This document shows, piece by piece, positions 24,651-64,000 of a stretch of DNA of 64,000 nt. Each line of letters opens with the position of its first letter. Within the stretch, counting starts at the first letter, position 1. Position numbers and translations under genes: made by a program. Origin of the DNA: Synchiropus splendidus (Eukaryota; Chordata; Actinopteri; Syngnathiformes; Callionymidae); NCBI RefSeq assembly GCF_027744825.2, contig NC_071336.1:18968501-19032500 (forward strand). Direction: 5' to 3'. The notes under the pieces were generated by a model. That model searched no databases. It worked only from the letters and a program-made list of their open reading frames with translations, and had not been told where the DNA came from.

Positions 24651-25835
24651 CATTGATCTCTCTTCTTAATCAGATTGCTGCAAATATTTGCTTCAAATGC
24701 TTAAATATTGCACTGCTTTACTTTCTGCCTACTGACTAAAATTCAGACGATTCAGAAATACATGTTCAGGAATATGAGGATATTCCCTAATAAATGTGAG
24801 TTGATGAAATTAAATCTTATGTCAAGTTTAGGGTCATGAGGGTGAATTCCAATTCCTTCCTCAAATCCCTCCATAGTCCTTTACACTCAACCTCAGTCCT
24901 CAAAACCAAAGGGTTGAGGAAGATTTTGTTCCTTCCTTGTTCCCCGTTGAGAGCAGCATTCAGAAGAAGAATGGGGGGACATTGCACCTGTGCTTATGTC
25001 TTGTGTATCTCCATTAACAAAGAAAATACTTTTTATGTCCTGATCATATGCAAAGCATTCTGGGTATTCCTTAATACCGAGGAAGGTCGAGGAAGCTACG
25101 TTCCTCAGTCTCAGAACGGCCTGTAGAATCAGAGTGTAAACATTATTATCTTTAATACTGCACCCAGTTAGAGGCTTCCTCTACTGTTTACAGCATCCAA
25201 TCTCTGAGAATATCTTCCACATTTAAGCCAAATGGGTATAAACTGACTGAAACATCCCAAACCAACTCAAAATAGGATGAAAATAAAATCGCAAATCGAA
25301 TCCGGCCCACGTGGAAGGAATCAATTTGGAACATCTGAATTGCTATCCAGCTCTAGTGGTAACCGCCTCACCGCATGAGTCCCTGTGACTCCATGAAGGT
25401 GTTAGCGGATAAAATTATTGAATCCAGTTTGAAAAAAAAATGTAGTGCATGTAGGAAATGTAATGCAATACACAGTTGAACATTTTATAGAGTTAAATTG
25501 AAACAAACTTTTGAACAAATTGTTGAGAAAAAACAGTTTGTCTTTCTTGATCACATGGACACCTGTTCCTACCTGGTGTGTTGCATTTCTCCTTCACATT
25601 TTGTCTCGTCTGTTGTCTTTGACTCAACACCACCTCTGGACCATCCCATCCTCACTCACATGGCGCAATACATTGACGTTGGGAAAGTGGATTTGCATCC
25701 TAGGGCGGTTTCACACTGCAGGTTCTGTCTTGGATGGCCTGAGTCCGATTCGCTCCCTGCTGTGCAGCCTCGCACCTCTGTGCCTCAAACGATGCCCTTT
25801 TTTTCTCCTCAGCTGGCGGCGCTCTGCGCAAATTA

Positions 25836-26560
25836 CAGTGGTGCCTCGGTTCTCGACCACAATCCGTTCCAGACGGCCGTTCAAGAAGCGATTTGTTCGA
25901 AATCTGAATCGATTTTTCCCATTACAATTAAAGGAAAAAGAAATAATGCGTTCCAAGCCTTAAAATAGTCTTTTGTAGGAGTGAATGTAGAGTGTCTGCT
26001 GCAGGTGCGCTGTTCGTCTATGTGTGTGGCCGCTGCATGTGGGAGGGGTTGCAGAGTGAGTGACGTCTCTCCAGAAGTGAAGAGGTGCCCGGTGCGTGTC
26101 CAGCTCTGAATGTGCGCTTCTGTGCAGTTTGGCTGTGACAAAGTCATAAACCAAGTAACGCTCCGTCCCAGACTCGCCTCATCCCTGTCCCAGCTCCGAC
26201 AACAGGACATCAAACCCTGGAGTGAGCGCTCCAGCCTCGGAGGTGTGGAGAGCAAGCACCTCCCCTGTGACACTCGACCACGGTCCAGTGCGGAGACAGG
26301 AAAGGTTTTACACCTCAATATGAAGAAAAAACAGTCAGTAAATGCAGCTAACGGGACATCTCACGTCACAGAGGCTGCGTTATAACACGATAACAAAGCG
26401 TGTCGTGGGTCAGCTGATCGCGTTATGTTTTTTCACGCTTTTTTCGGGTGCGTTCGAGTCCTGGATTTTCGTTCTAAATCCAAGCAAAAAAATCTTATCA
26501 TTTTTGTTCGAACTCTGATTTGTTCGAAGTCCAGGATGTTCGAAAACCGAGGTACCACTG
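25836..26560. mobile_element. Non-autonomous Tc1/mariner-type (Tigger/pogo-like) DNA transposon
   Basis: Terminal inverted repeats begin CAGTGGTGCCTCGGTT on the left (25836) and CAGTGGTACCTCGGTT on the right (inverted, ending 26560), with two mismatches over the first 21 bases. The flanks are TA on both sides (25834-25835 and 26561-26562), the target duplication of Tc1/mariner elements. Subterminal GTTCGAA motifs recur at both ends. At 725 bp with no transposase frame, it needs a transposase supplied elsewhere. Confidence 0.85.
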
Positions 26561-26831
26561 TAGCTGGTTTGTGACCCACGACGAAGCACGTCTAAAGAAA
26601 GTCATCATAAGCCACGTGACAACCTATTTACCACCACTGGCTTGACCTCCTTATTTCTCTGTCACTTCTTAGCACTAAGAGTCATCCTCACCTTGGATAT
26701 TAACTGATGACGGACCTCCGCCAGGGCTGTAACAGAATGTGACATTTCACAGCCAAAACTAAACATGAAAGAGGAGCTGCGTAATATGGAGCGTCTTGAT
26801 TTATCCACTATACTGACACTACATCCACTGT

Positions 26832-26966
26832 ACTATACTGACAACAAAGGCAGCCTTCAGCGTTGCATACTGACACAAAAAAAAAGTTTTCAGGCAGGTC
26901 GTGTGAAATAGAAAACCTAGTGTGTCAACATGCAACGCTAAAGGCTGCCTTTGTCGTCAGTGTAGG
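26832..26966. repeat. Foldback (inverted-repeat) element
   Basis: The left arm 26832-26876 and right arm 26922-26966 are near reverse complements. They share the uninterrupted core ACAAAGGCAGCCTT and then AGCGTTGCAT, with a few mismatches overall. The 45-bp loop is unrelated. It probably derives from a MITE family; no clear target duplication was found. Confidence 0.75.
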
Positions 26967-29269
26967 ACATTAAAGTCAACTGTCCCAACATCAATATACA
27001 GTACTATGTCATGGTAGTGAGGATGTGTTGTCTGGACTCAAGCAACTTCAGACTCCACAGATAGCCGAGAACACCTCCCCCCAACTGGCTCATCCTCGGA
27101 TCTTCATTGAGGAAGCACCTGTATTCACACCTCACAACAGCTAGGTAACAGCAGCTGTAGTCTACAGCGCCTGCACTGAAACTTCCAGGTCCAAGTTGGT
27201 GATCAGTGTGTCAAAGTTATAATGAAAGATGAGGAAAACCATAAAAAAGACCAAGAGCCTTAAAGAGGAGACAGTCAATTGATGACGTTGTCCTGAAAAA
27301 ATATTAATGGAAGAAAGGGGCCTTTATATATCATACTTCTATAAGTTGGACACGTCAGAACAACCAGTTTTTTTTTTCCCTTCTAAGCTCAACTGGCATG
27401 TTCCTACATGAAGGTCTTTTCACTTGGATGGTTGAGTGTTCCATTCCGCTGCCCAAGAGACCCGAGGTCCTGCCCTTGAACAGGCGGCACCGTATGAGCC
27501 CTGAGATATTGGATGTTTGTAGCCCGGGTTAAAGGTGCCATTTGACATAGTGTTCACCAGCTCAGAAAATGTCTTTTTTTTCTCTCCAAGTTCCTTCACG
27601 TTTTTGTCTCTGACTGCCCTTGACTTTTGGATCTTCAACTACCAAGACCACCTGTCTAAAGCTAAAGCCATATTCCTGTGCTTGTGCAAACAAATTTGAT
27701 AATGGCAGCAGAGGTGTTGATCCACGGCCGGGCACCTTGTCACGCCGAAGCTCATCTGGCGAGGTCAAATTCAAATTAAAAGGCAGCAGGAAGGAATTTT
27801 ATGTTCAACATCAATAAAACATCCCGACCGCAGACAATTCTGTCACTGGTGTCATTACATCAGCGTGTGCCCAGTGACACGTCTTTGAAAAGGAAACCGC
27901 AACGAAAAACAGATGTTTTCCCTCGAACACAGTTGGCCTCATGCAAGAAATGCAGGATTACACTTCTCAAGAAGCTGTAAAGCAAAGGGAGGACAATAAT
28001 GACCCTGGAGCAGAGAACTATAGAAAAATGCTTGAAGAGAAAAACGCTTGAATTCAACTCATAATTGCCCAGAGCAGAGTTTAATGTAATGTGTGGGCTA
28101 CTTTCCAGGCATGTGATTCACGGCCGGTCCACGAACACTCAGGCAGTTGTTTCTGCTTCATTTAACAGCACTGCACAAACATAGCATGCACACCTTCTGG
28201 TAATTATCCAGGAACACATAATGACTTTAAATTGAATGTTTAAAACTGGGGTCTCTCACTCACAGGAATGTACAAATGAAACCACTGTCTCGCTGCAAAG
28301 TGATGCACTTTACTTCTGCTGCGTGCATAAAACTTTCAAGAAGAAAATCTTATTCCTGGGAAGGATTACATCTGCAACTGGTGGGAAGCAGACACTCTGG
28401 AATTCATTTGGACTTGTTTGTATATAGACAAACTGTGATAAACAAATGGTTTAAACTCCACCTGTTTAAATGAGCCCTCACTCACCAAATACACACAGCT
28501 GAAGGGGGTGAAAAGGACAGTAGAAGTGTTAGAAATGGGGGATGTTTATCCCGACATGGGCTTATATTCCTTTAAGCTGGTGGCCGAGGATGCACCATTT
28601 CAAATGAATGTAAGTTCAGGATCACACCATATTTACATTTTAAGCACATCACACTGGACTTAAAAAGGCAGAAGCAACAAATTAATATCTAAACTGGCGT
28701 AACACAGTTCACATTGAAGACATGGCATTTATTTCTTAGATTCCTTAACCATTATAGTAGGCCTGCTCTGTTTTTTGTGTATTTCTTTGGAACTTTATTA
28801 TGAAGTTGGCCTCTTTTATAAATAAGCCAAACTTGTAGAGATTGGCATCCTATAGTTGAGATTTACTGTGCTCATGCTTTAAAAGGACCAGTTAAAAAGA
28901 GTCAAATTGTATGTTAACTTAACATGTTTAATTTATGTTGTTTACATTTGACTTTCGAGCAGAAACATTGGCCAGACGATCAGGTGAAGGCTGTCATTTT
29001 TCTTTCAGCATTTCCCATCAGTAGTTGATAGAAGTCAGACTACAACACCTTCAGTCTTTATCCTCTTCATGTTTTCATTTACTTCATCCATGATCTTCTC
29101 CGATAACCTGATACCTCTGTCTCAAGCAGTCTCAGTCCCTCTCCATGTGTCTAAACCGTCTGAGTCATCTCTCCTTTACTTTGTCTCCAGACATCTCCAG
29201 ATGAGCTCTCTCTGATAGCTCTCACTGGATATATTCGGCCAAGTACTGCAAAAAAAGTGATATTCGTGT

Positions 29270-29600
29270 TATGAATCAAGACGCGGAGCGGGACCCAAGT
29301 GCAAGTGGTGAAAGAGTCACAGGAGCCAGGAGCAAGTCAATACAATAATTTAATGACAAGATACAAAATATATAACGAAAGGCGTCACCGAACCGGGAGT
29401 AGAAAACAGAAAACAAATCCAGAGCGTCACCTAAACCGGGAAGAGTCCACAACGGTATGAGTCCAAACGAAAAGCGTCACCGAACCGAAGAGTCTATAAC
29501 AGAAGAGCAAACACACAATGAGCAATAAAACACAAAGTAAACTATTGAGGTAAACCAAGAAGCCACGCGGAGCAGGGAGAACATAGGGAGTCAAAATGCA
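29270..29600. mobile_element. Fragment of a degraded transposable element with a repeated motif
   Basis: It starts GTTATGAATCAAGACGCGGA and reads on as GCGGGACCCAAGTGC, a sequence type I associate with fish LTR/other retroelement copies. Inside, GCGTCACCGAACCG or a close variant occurs three times (about 29,382, 29,424 and 29,474) at roughly 45-bp spacing. No coding region remains and the exact family is uncertain. Confidence 0.4.
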
Positions 29601-31192
29601 AAAAAAACTCAGAACACCAGGGTATAGAAATAGCTAAACAGAAGGTAATTTAAACAATGGATAAATGTATGCGGGTAGTCGGCTGGTGACCTAGCAGTAC
29701 CGGGTCAGCACGAGTCAATATTAGTCTATTATTACTATTATTAATATTAATCCACAGGTCACGTTTCCTCTCTATTGCATTTGTCTGTTGTCTATGGTGT
29801 CAAGTATCAAGTGTACCGACATCATGGCGACTCCTCAGTGCAAAGTGTGATCTGAACCCTGCTTATGTGCAATGCTGCCCCCACAGTCTGAGGACGTACC
29901 TGCATGTTAAGTCGCACATAGCCCATGACTCTTGGTTTTGAGGGCTAAAGTTCAGTGTTAAGATTAAGGATTGACTTTGAGGGTTAAGGATAAAGGATGA
30001 AGGGAGGAATCGGAATTCACCCCAAGAAGGCTATTAAAACCCATCAGTTTCTTAAAGTGTTCAGGCTGTGCTATAATGTATAATGTATTTATACTACCAT
30101 TCAATTCATAAGCATCTCTCACAGATTTGTCTTTCTTACAGAAAGAACTATGTACCTCTATCTATGTCAATGGGAACATCTGCCTTCATGAAGGTCTGAG
30201 GTCAAAACAAAAATAACAAATGAAAGAAAAAAACAACAGAGGTTGCTGTTTAGAGAAACATTTATTTTAGTCCATTATGAATCACAAGTTGGTAAGTCAT
30301 GATAAGCTTTTCCTGTTATTCAAGAGCTCTAATCGGCAATGGTTTTATGTGACATCATCACGGTCAACCAACATTGACATTAGCACCTCACTTTACTAAG
30401 GGCTCAGTCGCGCCTCCTTTTACCACCATGAAGAGCCGATTTTGAGCACGTCAACAAACCCCCCTCCATCTCCCACTGTGCATCCAGCCACATTGTGCTG
30501 CTCTGGTGTTTCGCCTCAGCCCAGGTTTCATTAAAGTTGATGAAAGTGCCTTAATCCACTTTTCCTTTTGGTGTCTACTGTCTGTGCTTGTTAAAGTTCT
30601 TTGATCTAAGATTAAATGCGGTGCAGGCCTAACTCTTCTGCCTCATTTTGGCAAAGGGTGAGACCACACCCTGAGCCACGGCACGTTCACGGTCTCAACC
30701 AGTGGAGACAGAGCTGGAGTGATGTAGACAAATTGAATTCTCAGGAAGGAAACTGCCCTGTATTCAGTTCTGGGCTGGTATTTAACTTTTTTTGGCGGAG
30801 TCGGGACAGAGTAAGGGATAAAAATACAAGGCTTTTTAAACAATCTAGCAGCAGTTGTGGGTTTCCCGACAGGCATTAGGGGACAAGGTGTCTAGGATAT
30901 GCGACTCCCCCGGGGCACTCGGAAAGCTATTCAGCGACACCACCAAAAGATTCAAATTACTGGGGAGGAAGAAACTACTTAAGGTGTGCTGAACCACAGA
31001 CAGCTACGTCACTACACCAAACAGGTCATTACCATAAATGAAAGGCACGTCTCAATTGTTCATGCTTTTTTTTTCCACTAATGATGAAATAAAATACAGA
31101 TAATTTTACATCCAAGGATGTCTTATTCCCACCAAGTGTCCGCCTGTTTGAGTCATCTCCGTTCTCTTTGCGGTTATTTTTACCAAACCAGT

Positions 31193-34100
31193 TCAAGTTA
31201 ACCTACTTTCTCTACAAGAGCTGTGGAAAAAGATGGTTGTCAGGGAACACCAAGACTGTTTAGTCTTCCAGTCAAACTGGGGGATGTGGATAGAGGTTTT
31301 GGCAATGAAAATGAAAAATAAAAGTTCACCAAAGAAAGAACACTTAAATAAATTAAAATTCCTCATTGTTTGAACTGGTTTCTGCTTAACTAACAATTGT
31401 GTTTTTCCATTCGACAAAACATGCGACAGCAGAGTTGACTGGTGAACTGTGGCTGTGTTTGTTGCTCTGGGAGTACGAGTGGTGGGATAGGTACATTCAT
31501 GAAGCAAATAATACATTATACATTTGACACATTACTGTGTCCCATTAAAAATTGCGTTATTTCGTGTTAGCACCAACTGTTTACACAGAGCCAACTCCAA
31601 CTGGATCCGACCCCTTTCGTTGTGGATGCAGTACATCGCAATCGAGTGGAACTCGGTGAAACAGGCCTCCAGAGTGAAAAGGTTTGGAGCCGACTCCGGC
31701 ATTGTGTAAACACTGCTGCAGGCATTGTCGTCGGCTCCTATGAGTTTGTGCATGTCAACTAGAGAGAAACCCTGCTGTCCACGCATCAGATTCATCACAG
31801 CAACAAAGGTGCTAACATCACTCTACTATCGATCTGGAGCAGTTCCATTTCACTCCACCGCCATGTCGTGTCAGGTTTAACCTAACCTTTAACCTTACTG
31901 CCTCACATCAATAGAAATAAGATAATCTATTGTTTCTAATTCTGCACCTTATAATTCTTAATGTTCTAATTTGCCATAACTGAACATTCATTACATCTTC
32001 TATGAAGCCTTATACTGTAAGTGCCTTATGAATGCTGTAATAATGCATCATAGATCAGTCCTCAGTGATCTCTTCGTGCCCCAACACCCAGAGTACAAAA
32101 CTCATTTACATCCACAATCTGAATCAGGTCACCCCATCCTCAAGTGGTGACCATTGATGAACGTAGTGTTTTGCCCTCTGGCTAGGCCCTTGACAAAACA
32201 CAGTGTCCTCATGACTGACAGACTCTGCATCAATGCATCTGCCAATCTTTTCAACAAATCAGAATATACCTCACCAAGATTCTCTCCAGTGGTGAGGTCA
32301 ACAGAACCACATCGAATACAAAGAGCCAAGGTCAGATCCTGAGGCCTGAGTCTGCCAAAAAAAAGGTCCTGGTGCAACAAGATGGAATCGCACAAGCGAA
32401 ATTTAAAAAGACAATACAGAAAGAAATGAATAATATACATTTCTACATAACTTTTTTTTGTCTTTTTGTCTCCGACTTACAAGTGTCAAGGGTTTAATAC
32501 CAAGTTACAGCACAACAAATCAGGTGCTTATAAAGTAGCTGGATTTTAGGTCATTTTACACCATGAGTGCCATGAAACTGCTGTCGCTTTATGGCCTACA
32601 AATATGTGATTTAGTGGTCACATGTGTGGCACTCAATCTTTGGGAGGTATTAGAGTGAAGTCAAGCATCCTGAAATACCCAAACAAATCTCTGGTGGCTA
32701 ATTACATGCAGCTGTTCTGTCCTTCTTTCTGGAAAGCTACTGTCTCCGCCAGCCAGTTTTCCAAGCTTCGGTCTGCCATTGTTATGCTCATAAAATGACA
32801 GCAGCACCTCATGTTTAGCCAGCACAGCCTCAGTCACACCCCGTGTTTTCACTCCAAGGTAAAACACAACATCTGTACTTGTGACCCTCCAAGGCCTCGC
32901 TGCCGCTTACAATACATAGCGCAGACTCTGGTGGGGGTATCAAGTTACTCTCATTCTTCTCTGTATCAGGAGAAAACAATTCCAAAAGACTGCTCGCAAA
33001 TGTTTCCATTGGTTTTGTGGGATATTTTAAAAATAAAGCAGAAGCAGTTTTTCTTCTCACATGGTGCCAAAATTCAGCATGAAGTTCTCTGGTGCAAGCT
33101 GTCGAAGTTTTCAGCTGAAGACCTTCTCCAAAAGAGCCCATGGGGTGAGGAAAATCTATTTATGCTGCGTCTCTCAACCGTTAAATTGCATCACTGTACA
33201 ATCTGTTTGTAATAATGAGGGCATACTACAGTAGTACTGAGATTTTACTAAATACAGCCTGTGATTAGTTCCTCCAGTTCAACACTGTATGATAGTGTCT
33301 TGGCCTCAAACACTGTCTGAGCGTACTTGATGCATGTTGGATTCCTGGCATGCGTCTGCATTCTTCTATCAGGTCCCACTGGAAAGAAGTAGCTCATCTT
33401 ATTATGAAGAAGCTCAGACTCCAGATCGCACAGGCACCAACGCTCAGTAATGCTGTACAGTATAACACATACAGTATCAGAAAACTATTCACCAGATGGA
33501 AATGGTCACCGCCCGGGGCAACTAAACATCTCCTGAGAAGCAATTTGAGACACCAAGGAACAAAAACAGAGTCAGTTCCGTGGTTGCTGGACACTGATAA
33601 AACCTGACAGTAATTCAAGATGTATTTATTGGCTGTCTTAAGTTTCCCTTCTTTCTTTAAACTTGGCAAGCATCTTAAATACACGTTAATCTCCATCAAA
33701 TGTGACGAATGCCAACGTATTGTTCTGCGAGAGACAATACAATGGAAAAAGGGAATATAGAAACAGATGGGGAAACAACTCTTAGCCCATTTATAATGAC
33801 TTAAAAGTTGAATATTTCCTGAAACCACATCACTAAAAACTGCTCATGGGTGGAGCATTCCGACATCAGTCACCTCTGTCTCTGACTTAGGTACTGTAGT
33901 TTCTTCAGACAATGTTATCATAGATCATAGTTATGACTTCTGTGCCGACAAAATACGATGCAAAAACACTGCAGCACAGCCTTGACATTGAGGTGCAGCA
34001 CCCAAGACAGAAACACAGATCACATCTAACTTTGGGGAGTGCTATGTTCTTGCGTCCCACCTCTTCACTCTCTGTAGGTGTTAGTGGCTGTCTGCATATG

Positions 34101-34772
34101 TGCGCCCTGAGGACAGGTCTGTGTCTTGTATCTACACATGGAAAATTGCTGACATGCATTATTGCTGACTGAGACTTTCAGTTGTTGGATACCTGTCTCC
34201 AGCTTAGAGGGACAGAGTTTGAGCTTTATCAAATAGTCTCGGCCCCGAGTCACACCTGCATGGTGCATGCAAGAAATCAATATAACAGTCACATCCTCAG
34301 ACTAAAGTTCAGCCACAACAGTCAGCTTTGAAGAGCCACACAGTGCACTCAAATGTGTGCCAGTTGGTTGTCTTCAGGGAGAGGATGCCGTGGGCCGCTG
34401 CATTACGACGATGGAGACCAGAGACATATCAACACGGCCACTCACACACAAATCAGGTCCAATTGTGTGTCAGAGAATTACATGAAGACAGAGAGGACGA
34501 GGTAAACTGTGTCTTGAGCGAGAGTGTCATGAACAGTTAGGGCCAGAGGAGAACTATGATCACCCCAAACCAGCCACACACTCACAAATATAATGTGATC
34601 TCACTGGGTGTTTCAACTGTGCCCTGAATTTTCCAAGCTGTTTTCCCAAGTTTGAGCTGTAAAGACTGAGTGTAGTCAGGGATTCCAACTTTGCAACTGG
34701 GGTGAAATCAGGAGCCAGCGTTGAGGTTGAGCAATGGCCGCCAACAATTTTAATATCAGACGCTCTGTGCAA
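31193..34772 (-). other. Cluster of minus-strand open frames, unidentified
   Basis: Several minus-strand frames of 70-144 codons lie close together (e.g. 31532-31798, 32129-32440, 32830-33141, 33394-33828). Some are flanked by plausible splice sites on that strand. One example is a T-rich acceptor before 32,351 with a GTGAGG donor after the exon; another is TTTCTCTCTAG before 31,758. I recognise no protein family and could not chain the pieces in one consistent phase. Possibilities are a decayed gene, an antisense non-coding transcript diverging from the plod2 promoter, or chance. Confidence 0.2.
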
Positions 34773-35199
34773 ATAAAGGAGCCATAGTTACACAGTCTCA
34801 GCACAGTGTATACACCCAGCAGGACTTTAGAGGAGGGGGAGGCTGTGGAGATAGGAAGATAGAGAGTATGAAAAGGAGCAACAGTGTGTATCTGTCTCTG
34901 ACCTGCCGTGTTGCATCTGCAGCATACATTTATTTCAGAGGAATAGGGAAATATATGCCCATTTCCCTGAACAAACTCCTCTAATTAACCAGCACTAACA
35001 CACTCTCTGAGCAAATCAAATATAAATAGCAAGTATGAACAGAAAACATTATGTTCTGAGAGGTCGCAAGGTCACTAGCAGGAGTGTTGCTGCTGTCCAT
35101 GTGGTCAGTGTGGCAAGTGAAGGTCTCTGAGCGACTCCCCGCTGTGAGGGGTCAGCAACGCTGATTTATGACTCTCAGCAGGTGAGAGTCACACTTCAC

Positions 35200-35656
35200 A
35201 GGCTTTTAAAACGATGGTTGGAGATCAGGCTGCAAATATAAGTGCAGCTCATTCACCTCCTCGACAGTTTTCTTGCTCCAATGATCCGAAATCAAGCATC
35301 AGCGAGCAGAAGGGGAAGAGAGTCTGTCTGACAGAAGCTGCGGGTGCCGAGGGGGAGGCGACGAGGGGTGGGGTGTTTTACAGCCTTCAGAGGGGGGGAG
35401 CAGGGGGTGGTCAAATACAGCTGTGCTTATGTCATCCTTTCACTTCGGACGTCCCATGTCGAGCACCGCTATCTTTCTCTCCCCTCTTCAGCCTTGCAGC
35501 TTCCCAAGAAGCGGCACTCGCAGCCGTCCTCCCCAATTCTGCACCTCATTTCAGAGTCCGCTCAGCTGCTTCTGAAATATATCAGACTTTTTTTTTATGC
35601 ACTATCGCGAGACTGCACAATAAGAGTCACCGGACCAGTGGGACCCCCGCACCACA
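35200..35656 (+). promoter_or_regulatory. plod2: plod2 promoter / 5' untranslated region
   Basis: Relatively GC- and CpG-rich block directly upstream of the plod2 start. It has a CCAAT box (35278-35282) and a G-rich run at 35,351-35,410. No convincing TATA box is seen, as expected for a CpG promoter. A RCGTG core, the minimal hypoxia-response half-site, occurs just inside intron 1 at 35883-35887; mammalian PLOD2 is HIF-1-induced. The transcription start cannot be fixed from sequence. Confidence 0.55.
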
Positions 35657-63934
<28,278 letters not shown>

Positions 63935-64000
63935 GTAAGAACTTCCCTTCGATGCAAGATTGCACTCGACTGAAGATCTTACTGATGCTTTTCGCCTTTC

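Larger units (their letters stand above)
24651..35150. other. Intergenic region between plscr and plod2
   Basis: Contains the TA-flanked inverted-repeat transposon, the foldback element, a TE-like fragment with a repeated motif and a cluster of unexplained minus-strand frames, all listed separately. The remainder shows no exon structure I can support. Non-repetitive stretches at about 27,420-28,150 and 30,400-31,000 have the complex texture of possible regulatory sequence, but nothing specific can be named. Confidence 0.6.

Noticed and set aside
25498..26385. Several 80-156-codon frames on both strands
   Set aside because: Most of this interval is the inverted-repeat transposon or its flank. 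The frames do not resemble a transposase.
33394..34772. Possible chaperonin-like (BBS10/MKKS-type) pseudogene on the minus strand
   Set aside because: A few residues around an APGG segment and a Leu-rich stretch looked suggestive. The match was too short and could not be extended, so no family name is given.

Overview
The window reads as vertebrate nuclear DNA, most likely from a ray-finned (teleost) fish. Two multi-exon genes with GT-AG introns are present. Coding density is low and the background is AT-rich. Between the exons lie microsatellites and small non-autonomous DNA transposons of kinds common in fish. No prokaryotic operon, CRISPR array, rRNA gene or intact tRNA gene was seen.

Layout. 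Positions 1-17,622 are gene-free and hold microsatellites, a hAT-like relic, a SINE-like relic, and several stretches dense in homeodomain/POU/TCF-type motifs that may be conserved non-coding elements. Positions 17,623-22,869 (+) are a complete phospholipid scramblase gene: 7 coding exons and 263 codons, assembled here with every splice phase checked. Its intron 1 contains a CpG-rich, promoter-like block. A 3' UTR follows, with candidate poly(A) signals at 23,540 and 24,620. About 24.8-35.2 kb is intergenic and repeat-rich; it holds a 725-bp TA-flanked inverted-repeat transposon, a 45-bp-stem foldback element, a degraded repeat element, and an unexplained cluster of minus-strand open frames at 31.2-34.8 kb.

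Positions 35,657-63,934 (+) are plod2 (procollagen-lysine,2-oxoglutarate 5-dioxygenase 2, lysyl hydroxylase 2). It has 18 constitutive coding exons plus the 63-nt alternative exon 13A, giving 705 codons in frame. The gene runs off the right edge; the remaining C-terminal part (roughly 50 residues, with the distal Fe-binding His and the 2-oxoglutarate-binding Arg) must lie beyond 64,000.

The two genes act independently. The scramblase moves phospholipids across membranes. LH2 hydroxylates collagen telopeptide lysines in the ER. Their adjacency and shared orientation match the human PLSCR-PLOD2 neighbourhood on 3q24, which supports both identifications. The most informative single observation is exon 13A: length, phase and peptide all match the mammalian LH2b-specific exon. 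I found no convincing undescribed system; the other findings are regulatory or mobile-element leads with modest support.
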